A stretch of 64,000 bases of DNA from Cryptomeria japonica (GCF_030272615.1 NC_081413.1:333476302-333540301); one strand, 5' to 3'. Shown: positions 46,245 to 57,922, numbered from the stretch's first letter. Translations and numbers: made by a program. The notes: generated by a model not told the origin, from the sequence alone.

Positions 46245-47226
46245 ATGATGAAGAAAGAGGGTCCCAAGTTCAATAAGGATAACTACAAGATCTGGAAGGA
46301 CAAAATGAAGATCTATATAAAAGGTATTGGTGCACAATATTGGAAGCAAGTTGAAACAACATATGTTGCTCCTACCACTACTCCCTTAACACCAAATGAA
46401 CTCAAAGCACAAAAAGATAACATGCAAGCCCTAGAAGCTATTGTAAGTACTTTATCTGATTCAGAATATATTGATGTTCAAGGATTGGAAATTGTAGGTT
46501 AGGTTTGGGAAAAGTTAGAGGCAATCTATGGAGGAGATGAGAATGTTCAAAGAGCCAAAGAGGAAAGCTTGAGAGGAAAGTTTGATGACATGATAATACT
46601 TGAAGGAGAGAATATTAGACAGTATGGTTAGAGAATCAAAGAAGATGTTGGTGGCAGTAGGAGTGCTGGAGGAAATATAGAAGATGATACAATAGTAAGT
46701 AAAATGCTCAAAACTCTTCAACCTCAATATGCTATAAGAGTATCAGCAATCCAAGAACTTAGATATATTTCAAAGGATAAGGTAACTGTTGATTCATTGA
46801 TTGGTAAGATTACAACTTTTGAGTTAAATAGTTTTGACAATAGTGTGATAAAATCTACTGAATTTTCCTTTAAAGCTTCTGTTACCATTTCATCTGCTAG
46901 AAAAGGAAAAGATGTATATCAAAATCATGAGTGCGGGAGCAAGTCATGGAAGTAACCATGGAGATGATGATAGTGAAGATCAAGTGATGGAACTTGAAGT
47001 ATTGCTAGCAAAGATATTTCCAAGAGGCACTGGTAAGTATAGAGGAAAGCTACCTTTGAAGTGTTTCTCTTGTAATAAAATTGGTCATATTACTGCTAAT
47101 TGCCCTAACACTGATAAGAAAGAAAATTTTAGAAGATTCAAAGGAAAGGGTAAGAAACATTATTATGTTGCAGTAGATGAAGGTGTGACCAATGAGGAGT
47201 CGAAAGAAGAAGATGACAATGACTAA
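46245..47226 (+). pseudogene. Ty1/copia Gag (C)
   Basis: It starts at ATG 46245 (MMKKEGPKFNKDNYKIWKD). The UBN2-type Gag body includes DVQGLEIVG, VWEKLEAIYGGDE and MLKTLQPQYAIRVSAIQEL. TAG codons at 46500-46502 and near 46629 interrupt it, and a frameshift near 46910 moves it to the next frame. The knuckle CFSCNKIGHITANC lies near 47070. The end is acidic (NEESKEEDDND) with a stop at 47224-47226, after which the protease continues in the same frame. Confidence 0.87.
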
Positions 47227-47640
47227 ATTGTGTTTGTAGTTGTGAAGGAGGAACTATCTGATAAAAAGGCACTAGTATCTAATATGGATAATAGTGATGA
47301 ACGGATTATAGATAGTGGTTGCTCACACCACATGACTGGAGAGAAAAGTAAGTGCATAACCCTTAATTAATTTGATGGAGGTGTTGTTATATTTGGAAAC
47401 AACTCTCCTTGCATGGTGAAAGGTAAAGGTTCAATCTCTCTAAATGGAAAGAGTAACACTGATGATGTATTTTGGGTTGATGGTCTTAAGCATAATATTT
47501 TAAGTGTTGGTCAACTCAATGATAAAGGTTATTTGCTTGAGTTTAAGAGTGAGTCTATAGAATTCTTGGAGGTAATGGTGAACAGATTGCTACCTGGAAG
47601 CAAAATAGAGGTAACTTATTCCATTTGAATAGTAATGTTA
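47227..47640 (+). pseudogene. Ty1/copia protease (C)
   Basis: In frame after the Gag stop: RIIDSGCSHHMTGEK (catalytic DSG) near 47310, one TAA near 47370, then GKGSISLNGKSNTDDVFWVDGLKHNILSVGQL, a linker typical of copia elements. The frame stops near 47628. The aspartic protease cleaves the polyprotein. Confidence 0.85.
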
Positions 47641-48764
47641 ATAATTGTATGGTTGCAAGAATGGAAGATAGTTGGTTATGACATAAAAGATGTTGTCATG
47701 TTAATTTTGATAATCTGATTAAGATAAGAAAGTCAAGTGTTGTAAGAGGATTACCCCAACTTGTCAAACTGGATAGTGTGATATGCAAAGATTGTCAAAT
47801 AGGTAAGATTACCTCCATTTCTTTCAAGAGAAAGAATGGTATTTCTGAGACTGTTTTAGATTTGGTACATATTGATCTTTGTGGCCCTATGAGAGCAAAG
47901 AGTTATTATGGTGATAGGTATTTCATGATCTTCACTGATGACTATTCTAAAATGATGTGGGTAACATTTTTGAGAGGGAAATCATAAGCATTTAATAAGT
48001 TTAAATCATTTAAAGCTCTAGCTGAGAAGGAAACTGGTAAGAACTTGAAGTGTTTAAGATCAAACCGAGGAGGTGAATTCACATCTGATGAATTTGTTAA
48101 GTATTGTGATGAACGGGGTATAAAGAGACAGATGTCAGCTCTGCGGACACCACAACAGAATGGCATACAAGAAAGGATGAACAAAACAATAGTTGAATCT
48201 ACAAGAACCATGTTATTACAGGGTAATGTATCCAAAAAACTTTGGAGCGAAGAAGTCAGTAGTGTTGTATACACTCTAAACCGGGTACTAGTAAAAAGAG
48301 GTAACAATAAGACACCCTATGAGCTATGGTATGGAAAAACTCCTTGTGTTAGTTATTTTAAAATCTTTGGAAGTCAATGTTTTATCAAGAGAAATAACTA
48401 CACTGAGAAGTTTGATGCAAAATCTGATGAGGGAATTTTTCTTGGTTACTCTTCTAAGAGTAAGGCATATAAATGTTACAATAAGAGAACTAAGAAAATT
48501 GTTGAAAGTGTTAATGTAAAAGTTGATGATTTATTTGATAAGTCTGAAGGCACAAGCAAATCTAAACCTAAAAAGGATGATAATAAGGAAAAGTTTGTGA
48601 TCATTGAACTAGAAGCAAAGAATAATGAAGAACCAACAAATGAAGAACTAGGTGCTCAACCAGTAAGCGATGACAATGAGGAAGAAGATGAAGAACCTGA
48701 TGAAGAAGATGCAGAACCGACACAGGTAATACCTAGATATGTCAGATTGAATCATTCACAATAG
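47640..48764 (+). pseudogene. Ty1/copia integrase (C)
   Basis: It reads HVNFDNLIKI..ICKDCQIGK (zinc region; the usual WHxRxxH start is disrupted by stops near 47680), then HIDLCGPMRAKSYYGDRY and DDYSKMMWVTF. After a TAA near 47986 comes LRSNRGGEF (catalytic Asp replaced by Asn) and TPQQNGIQERMN with the Glu, then WYGKTPCVSYFKIFG and EGIFLGYSSKSKAYK, and a long acidic tail (EEEDEEPDEEDAEP). It ends at stops 48762-48767. Confidence 0.87.
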
Positions 48765-49560
48765 TAGATAATTGGTGATAAGAATGCAAGTGTGCAAACC
48801 AGGAGAAAGATTAGAGAGAATTCATGTTTAATATCTACAATTGAACCCAAGATAGTTAAGGAAGCACTAAAGGATGATGATTGGGTTAAGGCAATGAATG
48901 AAGAATTAGATCAAATTAAGAAGAATCGGACATGGTCACTTGTTCCTATACCGGAGGATAAGAATGTGATTGAAACAAAATGGGTCTTTAGGAATAAATT
49001 GGATGAAGAAGGAAGGATTATAAGAAACAAGACAAGGTTAGTCTGCAAAGGGTATGCTCAAGAGGAAGGTGAGGACTATGGTGAAAAATTTGCACCTGTT
49101 GCTAGATTAGAAGGTGTAAGGATGCTAGTGGGATTTGCTGCATATAAGGGATTCAAATTCAACCAAATGGATGTCAAGTCAGCCTTTCTAAATGGGATTC
49201 TAGAAGAAGAAGTATACATTGAACAACCAGTTGCATTTTCCTTGACCAATGATAAAGACATGGTGTAAATTGCACAAAGCTTTGAGCGTGGTATGAGATA
49301 TTACATGCACATTTGATCAAGATTGGATTCCATCATACTAGTGAGGACAACAACATTTATTTAAAGATTGATGGAGACAAGATGCTAATAGTAGAAGTGT
49401 TTGTTCATGACATAATTTTTGGTGGAAATGATGATGTGTATGGACTTTGCTGATATAATGAAAAAGGAATTTGAAATGTCTATAATTGGTGAAATTAAGC
49501 TCTTTACTGGCTTACACATTCAACAACTAGATGGTCATATCTTTATTTGTTAGACCAAGT
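48765..49560 (+). pseudogene. Ty1/copia reverse transcriptase (C)
   Basis: It follows the integrase in the same frame: [47 protein letters not shown] and [22 protein letters not shown]. It stops at 49266-49268, where sequence around the expected [11 protein letters not shown] is damaged. The catalytic box reads VFVHDIIFGG, with one Asp of the DD pair replaced by His. Inactive. Confidence 0.87.
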
Positions 49561-49571
49561 ATATCAAAGAG

Positions 49572-50351
49572 GTGTTGAAGACTTTCGACATGGAAGACTG
49601 CAAATCGGTAGGGACACCGATGGTGACTGGTTGCAAGGTGTCAAAGGAAGATGATTCCCCTATTGTTAGTAAAAAAGAGTACAGATCTATGATTGGTAAT
49701 CTGCATTATGTTGTTCATAGTAGATCGAACATTTCTCATGTTGTTGGATTAGTTGCTAGATTTCAAAAAAAGCCTAAAGAAAGTCACATGGTGGCTATGA
49801 AGAGAATTTTTTGGTATCTCAAAGGCACAGTAGACTATGGTTTATGGTATCCCTATAAAGGTGATTTTACTTTAGATGTCTTTACTGATGCTGATTGGGA
49901 AGGTAATGTGGATGATCGGAAAAGCACAACCGGTGGAGCTTTTCTACTTGGAGGAAGATTAGTGGCATGGATGAGAAAGAAACAAACTTGTGTTTCTCAA
50001 TCTACAGCTGAAGCTGAGTATGTAGTTGCATCCATGAATTGCATGCAAGCAATATGAATGAGACATGTGATAGAAGGATTCAAGATAGATATGTCAGAAC
50101 TAGTGACTATCTATTGTGATAATACAAGTACAATCAACATTTCTAAGAATCATGTACTTCATGCTAGAACCAAGCACATTGAATTAAAGTATCACTTCCT
50201 AAGAGAAATAGTTCAAGATAAGGAGGTAAATATGGAAGATGTGAAGAGTAAAGATCAATTAGCCGATATCTTTACTAAGCCCTTATCGAAGGCTACCTTT
50301 GAGTTTCTTAGAGGTAAACTAGGGGTTAGACCCCTACATCAGAAAAACTAA
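49572..50351 (+). pseudogene. Ty1/copia RNase H (C)
   Basis: It opens with MLKTFDMEDCKSVGTPMVTG and continues through YRSMIGNLHYVVHSR, YLKGTVDYGLWY, FTDADWEGNVDDRKSTTGG (first Asp) and QSTAEAEYVVA (Glu). A TGA at 50055-50057 follows, then VTIYCDNTSTINISKN (Asp) and DQLADIFTKPLSKATFEFLRG. It ends at a stop 50349-50351. The active-site acids are present. Confidence 0.9.
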
Positions 50352-50750
50352 AGTGATGGAGATCCATCAATCTTATGGACTTCATGTTTATTTTTCACTA
50401 TGTATTGGTGAAGGTACAGGCTACTCCTTTGGGGAGCGAGTCTGGTGTAAAGTTCTGATTGAATGCTTTGTTATATATTTTTTTATTTATGTAGTGGAGA
50501 TAATGAAAGAGGTAGTAGCAGAATTGAAGACAAGTGATACATTTAAATCTTTGGCATTGTTGTCAAAGGGGAAAAGAAATGAATAGAAATCAGATATGGC
50601 AGACATGTCAGAAGTTGAAGATCGGATTGAGTGAAGCATTGGTTTAGGGGGAGATGACAAAAGGAGAACCGACAGAGATTTGATATCAGCAAGAAAGTTG
50701 ATGATGATGTTATCTAGATTGTATATCTAATTAGTGTTGCCATCAATACC
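50352..50750 (+). other. 3' untranslated region of C
   Basis: No convincing coding frame. It contains a first tract-like stretch (TTGTCAAAGGGGAAAAG near 50560) and a second (TTAGGGGGAGATGA near 50644) before the real polypurine tract, as in A and D. Confidence 0.55.
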
Positions 50751-50762
50751 AAAGGGGGAGAT
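50751..50762 (+). other. polypurine tract (C)
   Basis: AAAGGGGGAGAT before the 3' LTR, preceded by CCATCAATACC. Identical to F, A and D. Confidence 0.9.
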
Positions 50763-52441
50763 TGTTCGCATTTGGCATAGCTGATGTAGATCAAGTGATG
50801 CAATTGAAGTTGGATGACTACACCGGTAAAGGATAAAAGTATATTTATGATGAAGAGATTGAGATTATATGAATAGATGACATGATCAGTTATTTGTGTT
50901 GTCATTGTTGGCAACTGATGTTTTCTCTTATCATCTAAGTGATTTGGTTTACCAGAAGATAGGGTTTACCGACAATGAGCTAAAGTCTGTAAAATAGGAC
51001 ATTAACTGGTAAAGTGGAATTGTTTTGATTGGATCAGTCAATTGGCGATGATTGGTGATTTGTGGTTTGGATGGTGAGATTGTATCATGGAAAGATGTTT
51101 ATGACCCAAACCAAAACTTGTGATGATTATCAGAAGGCGTGTTTTAATTTCTGATGAAATTTTGCTAAGGTTTAAGTAGGGTTTAAGGACGGGTGAAGAA
51201 ATCATCAAACCAGTAACGATTTTTGTTATGACAGTGATTGACAATGAGTCTACTTAAATTTGGTAACATGACACAACCTACGTGAAATATTTAATAGCTA
51301 TTTTAGCACGATTTAAGGAAGATTTTCTTGGGAATCAGCGAAATGCTTAGTAGAGTGTTTTGAGGATATGGATAGGATTTCCATGATGAGTTATGATCAA
51401 TCAATGATTGATATTGCATTGTAATTTGTTGTAATGATCTAGATAGTGATCTACGATGATCTTTTGTGATCTTATTATAAATAATGATGTAATTAGGTTT
51501 TGTGGCTGACCTAGTTGAGATGGATATTTAGGTTGACACAATTGATGTTTATTGTGTTGGTGGTCTTAGAGAATGTGTTAAGTCATCCAAGTGAAGTGTG
51601 AGATCTTCCTGAGAGTTGCAGAGTGTTGTGTATAACTAGATCTGATCAAGAAATTAGAAAAGTGCAATAAAACATATCATTTTCTTACTGTTGTTCCCTC
51701 ACAGTTGCAACAGGTTAAATCCCTTGACTGGGTAGGTTCTAACAGGCCTTAAATATTTAAGTCCCCTAACAGGGCAACTCTCAAAAGAGTATTAAATCCT
51801 CTCACAAGGTTGATCCTAAGAGATCATCAAGCTCCTAATCGATTTGCAAGGAAAATCCCATAACCAGGTGACTCCTAACAGGATCTTCTCTTAATTGGGC
51901 ATATTGTAAGCTTCTAACAAGGCTAAGCTCCTAACAGGACATACTTCAAAAGAGTACAAATATTTGTGGGTGCCAACTCCCACCATGTTTTTTTCCCTAT
52001 TTGGTTTTCCACATCAAAAACTTCCGGTGTTCATGTGTGGAATGTTTTTCATGTGATGTTCTTGTTTATATTTCATTTCATGCATTATTTCTGAGACACT
52101 AGTTATGATGTTTTATCAAAAGTTTATCAAAGCTTACCAGTACTGATAAGAAGTTGTTTGAGAAAGTATTTGATCTTATTGATAAGGTTAATGAGTTGGT
52201 AATTGATCAAGTTTATATGATTACTTTGGTGGTGAAAGTATTGGTAAATTATTTGATTAATGTGTTAAGAAAATCTGATTAAGAGGTTATTAGATCTTTA
52301 CAGAAGTTGAGATATTTGTTAAATGGTTTCAAATCTGAGATAAGCTGAAATAAGTTTGATTTTGAGTTAAAGGTTCAATTGGTCTTAATAATGATTAACC
52401 CCCCCCCCCTCAATATTAATCGGATCCTCATAGGATTAACA
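50763..52441 (+). repeat. 3' LTR of C
   Basis: A direct repeat of 44552-46170 with TGTTCGCATTTGGC start and TAGGATTAACA end, 1,679 bp. Confidence 0.9.
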
Positions 52442-52948
52442 AAGACAACCTAACTTTTATAAATTCAATGGTAAATGCTTTGTTTGCAATAATGGTCATA
52501 TGGTAAGTTAGTGTTGAAATAGGGCAAATCAGAATAATTCATCATTCTCCGGACAATGTTTCAATTGCAATAAATATGATCATACGTCAATTTAATGCAT
52601 AAGTATGGAAAATAGGAGAAATATAAGATGCTATTCTTGTGAAAGATTTGGACACATTGCTAATAAATGTAGATCACTTGGGTAAATCAAGGTAATTAGA
52701 GGCCTAATAAGAGAAACAACATTATTTGCTATGCTTGCAACAAATCCGATCACATTGCAAAATTCTGTAAAAGTAAGAATATGAACCAGAATGCTTCGGT
52801 AGATAAGAACAAGTTAGATGATAAAGGCAAATCGAAGGTTGAAGAGATTAGAGAGAAGTACAAGAATAAATGGGTCAAGAAGGGTTATTTAGATGTAGTG
52901 AATGGGTCCACACTTGATTCTAGTGCTAGAACCTCATCCGATAACTAA
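52442..52948 (+). pseudogene. gag knuckle region of a gag-ORF2 element (J)
   Basis: The first bases read RQPNFYKFNGKCF, equal to the residues before the first knuckle in F. Four knuckles can be followed with damage: a first with a deletion, CFNCNKYDHTSI with the last Cys after a stop, CYSCERFGHIANKC, and in another frame CYACNKSDHIAKFC. It ends with KSKVEEIREKYKNKWVKKG and a TAA at 52946-52948. The coiled-coil half is absent, lost at the junction with C. Confidence 0.82.
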
Positions 52949-53375
52949 GGCACTAGGCTTTGGGGGGAAGATTTTCATGCAGATCCTAAAACCCCCTGTC
53001 TGAGATCTGTAACTGGTTGTGACAAGTTGTAGATGGTTGTGAATGATTGTTCAGTCGATCTTGAAGGATCTCTAGAAGACTTCATGCTAATTAGTGACTC
53101 TATAATAATATTCATGAGATACAGATCATCTGATAGAGTTAGGGTTGAGCATTTATTATACCTAAAAGTTAGTTATGTGGTGCATAAAAGGCGATTTAAC
53201 TTTCATTTCTCACATTAAGTTCAAAGAGAAAGAGAAGGAGAGCTTGGTGAAGAGATTGTGAAGTGAACCCAGAGCTTTGGAGAGATTCAGAGAAGATTTC
53301 TTGCATCTGATTGAAGATTAAAAGGTATTTTTCAGAGTTTGAAAAATTTCTCTATTCATAACCTAAAATTCAACA
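52949..53375 (+). other. spacer between J gag and ORF2
   Basis: No coding frame recognised. It is equivalent to the 289-bp spacer in F and the ~300-bp spacer in E1. Confidence 0.6.
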
Positions 53376-54083
53376 ATGGCATCATCTAGTGCGGCGACTC
53401 CATTGGTTGTTGACATAACTGATAGGGAAAGGACTAAATTTAAGAAACACCTATATAAATAGATGGAAGATGATCCACAAGGGGCACTTTCATCCGTTCT
53501 GTATGGTGTTTGGCATATTGAAGATATTAGAGCTTACATTCATTGCAATTTTGAAGAACTTAGGAATGCTAAAATGTTGAAGCTTTACATAGAGCACATG
53601 GTAGATGGCATGGAAAATCTTAAACCCAAATTCAAATCACTCTAGGACAAGGGTTTCATTCAATTCATGAATTTTTTGGTCTTTGATGAACCCGAATAGG
53701 TTAGATTCATTCGGAGTAGAGTTCATGGCGAGTTCATATGGCTTGATAGGTCGCACAAGATCACGAAGCAAGCTATCAAAGATGTAACATGCTTGAATTC
53801 AACCGATGATGTTCCTAACCTAAGGAATGTAAATAAAATGATTGTGATGGAGGCAATCGGTTCTAAACATGATGGAAGATCGATGACAATTAGTGACATT
53901 ATTAAATATGATGTTAGATTTACATCCACAGTGACTAGTTACAAATTTTATCAATCCAACAAAGATAACTCAGTATCCAAAAAATTTAAATGGGCCTATG
54001 ATAGGCCGGTGGTGGTGCAGATAAAGGAAACTCTAGATGGATTGGATGATGCACAAGATCATAGAGCTATTCTATGGGGTTAA
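53376..54083 (+). pseudogene. ORF2 N-terminal part (J), diverged
   Basis: It starts at ATG 53376 (MASSSAATP, compare MVASSSVP in F). TAG codons at 53460-53462, 53643-53645 and 53697-53699 interrupt one frame that stops at 54081-54083. It keeps DPQGALS..YGVWHIEDIRAYIHCNFEEL, HGEFIWLD, KITKQAIKDVTCL and a DIIKYDVRF segment at the same spacing as F and E1, but otherwise differs widely, so this is a distinct family with the same protein. A separate DNA piece then interrupts it, and the match resumes at 54839. Function unknown. Confidence 0.78.
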
Positions 54084-54838
54084 TGATGCAGCCATAACTA
54101 GTAAAAACCCTCAAAAGAGTCAACTGACTTATGCAGCAAGAGAGACACGACAAAAGAAGCAAGAATACATAATAAGTTCACATAAAAGATCATATTAAAT
54201 CCTTAGAACTTCCAACAGTCATCATATTATCATCAAAGAACATCTGCTAGTTAACCGATTACATGCGGGCTACAAACCAGATACAATCCAACCGAGACTC
54301 TAAGAATCAACCGGATCACAGTATGCAAATCTCAATCCTTATTCTAAGTTCTACTTCCTTTGCCCCTAAAAATGATTACATATTAGCATATTTATACCCA
54401 CTGGAACATATTCGGGTCGGCCTCATAAGATTACATTCACCAATGCAGGAAAATGAAATGTGTAATTAGGTCAGGCCTAAGAATTAGATAAATCTTTTTG
54501 AAAAATAACAACCAAGTGATACAGCTCAGTAGGAAGGTTGACCACACACCAAAGAACATCGAACAAGATCTAAGGTGGATCGACATGCCAAAAATTGTGT
54601 CGTTAATGAAGAAAAACCAACTGATAAGAACAAGAACTATCCTAGAACCTAGAAACAGTCAACCAGAAGCAATAACTGACCAGAAAAGAACCCAAATGAA
54701 CTGAAAATCTGGAATCAAGCACATGATATCATCTGGAAACTGAAAATAAGATCTGCCACGAAGCGCAAGCAACTACCAGTACCAACCGGTAAGAACACAA
54801 AAACTGCACAAAGAACTAAACAAGAACAAAACTGAAAG
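54084..54838. mobile_element. unclassified insertion in J ORF2
   Basis: ORF2-like coding sequence stops at about 54083 and resumes at about 54839. The 755 bp between has no coding content. On the minus strand it has a TTAGGCCTGACCTAATTACAC and TATAAATATG pattern reminiscent of the LTRs here, so a solo LTR is likely. I could not find matching TG...CA ends or a target duplication, so edges are approximate. Confidence 0.45.
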
Positions 54839-55020
54839 GAAATATTTTTGGTATATGCAAGATTTCTCATCGACCAGAGATGCTCCTACATCAGTTAATT
54901 TAAAATTTTCCAAGGCATGATGCAGAGTAGAGAAAGGATCCCTAAGAAAATTGTGGAGAAGTATGAAGACTCCATATGCTTCATGGTGGACACTGATCAA
55001 TGCTTGATGGAGCTTGTCGA
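54839..55020 (+). pseudogene. ORF2 continuation (J)
   Basis: It reads RIPKKIVEKYEDSICFMVDTDQCLMELVDV, equivalent to RIPQSIVEKYGKEIYFVIKRDET and what follows in F (about residues 315-345). A frameshift lies near 54910. It is cut at 55020 by the LTR of G. Confidence 0.72.
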
Positions 55021-55908
55021 TGTTGGCAATTGAAACTCATCCGGTAAGGGTTAATGGATTTTAGGGTTGTCATTGATGGAAACTCTTCTTCAACTGATTG
55101 GATCTCATCTTTAGGTGTACATATTCCTTGTTTGGGTTAACCAACATTCATTTCACTTTACCAACATTCACTTTGCTTCACAACCGGCTAAGTCCTAATC
55201 TCGGTAACTGATCCCAGTAACGTGCATTTGGAACCCAGTAATGGATAGGACCCTACTAGGAGATCTTAAGGCCCCAATCATTTATTTCATGGATTTTATG
55301 GTAACATGTGAAGGACGACATGATTATTGGGATTATGTTTGATATTCATTATGATTCAGTAGCTAACAGGTTTATACTTTTCATTGAAGCCGACAAGGTG
55401 GAAGATAGAAGGATATTTAAGGAGATCTTTTCAGTGATAGATTGAGGAAGTTGTGGAATGCGAATTTTTGGTTGTGAATTATTCAGTGATTATGGGTATG
55501 CATTTTGGTCAGTGATTAGAAGCATTTGTGTGTAGCTTCACGTGCACAACATAACCGGTAGTAGAACAGGGAAAAACATAGCATCAACAAATCGGTACAT
55601 AGTGAGGGTTATCGGAGCATGAACCAAAACTTATCCAGCATGGTTAGATGCATCTTATAAGTTCATTCTACTTTGTGATTACTTTATAATGGTTTTTAAG
55701 TCAGTGAGACTTCCCTTTCTATGTTTGAGCAGTGAGCTATAGGTAGTTGGCGTGATTGCATATGCAATCCCCTACATGTAATATTTGTATACCTTGACCA
55801 AGTATATAGATATTGTGGGTATCAGCCCCACCGTGGTTTTTCCCTTTGCAAGGTTTTCCACATATAAATATTGGTGTACCCTGCTCTCAGTGTTCTTGGA
55901 TTCCAACA
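55021..55908 (+). repeat. 5' LTR of G
   Basis: It begins TGTTGGCAATTG inside ORF2 of J and ends GATTCCAACA before the primer-binding site. It has the R-like CCCACCGTGGTTTTTCCC..GGTTTTCCACAT near 55830, but no long C-tract. 888 bp. Confidence 0.82.
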
Positions 55909-55910
55909 AT

Positions 55911-55922
55911 TGGTATCAGAGC
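55911..55922 (+). other. primer-binding site (G)
   Basis: TGGTATCAGAGC two bases after the LTR end. Confidence 0.9.
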
Positions 55923-55969
55923 CTAGTTCCTTGGAAGAAGTTTAATCACTTTAGGAAGATCCATTGCAG

Positions 55970-56099
55970 AAGAAACTTTGACTTTCTCTTGAGGATCTTG
56001 ATAATGAGCATTTGGAGAATAGTAAACTGAAAAATAAACTAAAGCAAGCCAGAGAACACATCATTTCATTGTTGGCAAATGCACACTCCAATGAGACAT
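55970..56099 (+). pseudogene. gag N-terminal fragment (G)
   Basis: In one frame: LSLEDLDNEHLENSKLKNKL, then KQAREHIISLLANAHSNETL. This aligns with the F gag start (LEDFDAEKLKNIKLEDDLRIAQEFI by position). No ATG or intact start is visible, and a TGA precedes it. Cut at 56099. Confidence 0.7.
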
Positions 56100-56752
56100 T
56101 GTAGGTGATTAAAGGTTTTGTCATTGATGGTAACCTTACAATCCTATGACACCGGCAAGGCAATCCACCAGCACCAGCAAAGTCAGATTCTACACCGGAA
56201 CACAGACCACCGACACCGACAGTGAAAGGAAGCATATCGGCATAGAAGCTGACAGGAATTTTGTTTGTAATTTATTTTGTTTATTACTGTAAAATCATTG
56301 TAAGCCGGCTTGGAAAATTGTAAAATGACTCATATATATAAGAGATCATTGTAGAACAATAATGTAAGCATGGAGGAATGTAATTAGGTGAAATAAGGCA
56401 GACCTATTATGCAAATTATATGTTAAGGATTTATGTAAGAAGCAGAGCTATAAACCGGTACTGGATCTGGCATAGTAGATGCTATATTGAAGCAGTACAA
56501 GACATTGGATTTACATAATCCATTTTGTAAGTCAGTGAGACTTCTCATTTTGTAATTGAGTAGTGAGCTCTAGGCACTTGGCCTTCCTGCATGTGCAGGT
56601 CCCTCTTGTAGCAGTAATATTCTCTTATTGGCCAGTAAGTGAATATTGTGGGTCACAAATCCCACTGAGGTTTTTCCCACACTGGGTTTCCTCGTTAAAC
56701 TATTGTGTTATGGTGTGTTTTTCATGTGGTTGCTTTTATCTTTGTTTATTGT
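56100..56752 (+). repeat. H: LTR of the E1/F type, cut by K
   Basis: It begins TGTAGGTGATTAAAGG and resembles the F LTR from 4380 on: TAGATGCTATATTGAAGCAGTAC, ATCCATTTTGTAAGTCAGTG, GCATGTGCAGG, GTGGGTCACAAATCCCACTG and GTGTTATGGTGTG. It stops at 56752, where the K LTR begins; its 3' end and element are beyond the window. Confidence 0.82.
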
Positions 56753-57090
56753 TGTCATGCCCAAAAATTTAGGGCAAAAACGGAACGATTTTTTTTTTAA
56801 ATATTAATTAATTAACAAGTTCGCTCACACAACAAGCATTATTGAAATTTCCATAATTAAATTCGAGCTAATTCTGAAATGAACCAAGCATCGATAATCT
56901 GTTTAATTCTAATTGCGGAAAAACTAACTGGTTTAATTTTATATCCATGGGATACCTAGCCATTAAGTTTATTAAATCAATCATGCTAAAGGAATAGGAG
57001 AGGAAAATTAATTCAATCTCCAAAACGACTATATAGTCTAAACAACCATATTTAAATTTCTATTAATTACTTACTCCAAATTATAACCAG

Positions 57091-57092
<2 letters not shown>

Positions 57093-57168
<76 letters not shown>
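57093..57168. repeat. AT dinucleotide microsatellite
   Basis: About 38 AT units in the K LTR. Shorter TA runs occur near 57712-57730, 57790-57802 and 57892-57920. Confidence 0.92.
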
Positions 57169-57171
<3 letters not shown>

Positions 57172-57225
57172 AATTCTTTTTCAAAAAAAAACAATAACTT
57201 TCCAAAATAATATCAATCTTTTTCC

Positions 57226-57326
57226 AACCCTATTTAGGGTTCTATTTTTTATTTATTTATATATTAACAACTCTAAATTATCATAACATTTTTATTTCAT
57301 TTACCCTAGCCCTACCTGGGCTAGGG
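57226..57326 (-). repeat. CCCTAA-type inverted repeats in K LTR
   Basis: AACCCTA/TAGGGTT with a 2-base loop near 57226-57241 and CCCTAGCCC/GGGCTAGGG with loop TACCT at 57304-57326. They occupy the place of the pair at 29220-29309 in the solo LTR. Confidence 0.75.
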
Positions 57327-57445
57327 TTTTATCCTCTTTATTTTTTATTAACACTAAAATCTTTCCACAGGGCTGAACCACGGCGGCCATTTTTCTTTTT
57401 TTTATGCAGGGTTTTGAAGAAGGCAAAGGGGAAGGGCCGCGAGCG

Positions 57446-57656
57446 CCACTGTGTGAACGCACAGTGGCGGCGCGGCACCACTATGTGTCCACACAGTGGG
57501 CGCCCCTTGCGGCTCGCACCACTGTGTGTCCACACAGTGGCGGCCGCGGCCGTCCACTATGTGTCCACACAGTGGGAGCCGAAGCGGCTCACATTGTGTG
57601 TGCACACAGTGGGCGCCGCGCAGCCCGCACTGTGTGTACACACAGTGGGGTCCGCG
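57446..57656 (-). repeat. tandem hairpin array in K LTR
   Basis: Six near-palindromes start near 57446, 57478, 57519, 57554, 57589 and 57626 (period 32-41 bp). The type unit is CCACTGTGTG, TC, CACACAGTGG, a perfect 10-bp stem. Units are linked by GC-rich spacers. Confidence 0.8.
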
Positions 57657-57885
57657 TGGATCCCAAAATACCCTTTTTTTTAATTTAGTTTTTTTTTTTT
57701 TTTTAAATTATATTATATATATATATATATTTATATTTATATAAATTTATATATATAAAAGTTTAAAGGGTTAATATATATAAAATTATATATATATATA
57801 TATTTTAGATTTATATACAAAATTTTAAACAAGATAACAAGGGGAAAGCATTATGTAAATCAAAATTTCATGTGCACAAATAAAT

Positions 57886-57922
<37 letters not shown>

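Larger units (their letters stand above)
44552..52441 (+). mobile_element. C: full-length Ty1/copia element, decayed
   Basis: 5' LTR (44552-46170), primer-binding site, gag, protease, integrase, RT, RNase H (to 50351), polypurine tract and 3' LTR (50763-52441). The bases outside the LTRs do not match (TTTAC at left, AAGAC at right), and the left flank is an LTR while the right flank is inside a gag, so the insertion is not simple. Confidence 0.9.
55021..56099 (+). mobile_element. G: 5' end of another gag-ORF2 element
   Basis: LTR, primer-binding site and the first part of a coiled-coil gag, then cut at 56100 by LTR H. GTCGA at 55016-55020 is the left target site; the right copy is not in view. 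Confidence 0.75.

Noticed and set aside
57446-57656. Regularly spaced palindromes resembling a CRISPR array
   Set aside because: Repeats are imperfect, spacers are GC-rich relatives of each other, and the setting is a plant retrotransposon LTR.
57402-57744. Cys/His-rich open frames (repeating HTQW-like) resembling a zinc-finger protein
   Set aside because: Produced by near-palindromic CCACTGTGTG repeats; open on both strands and inside an LTR.
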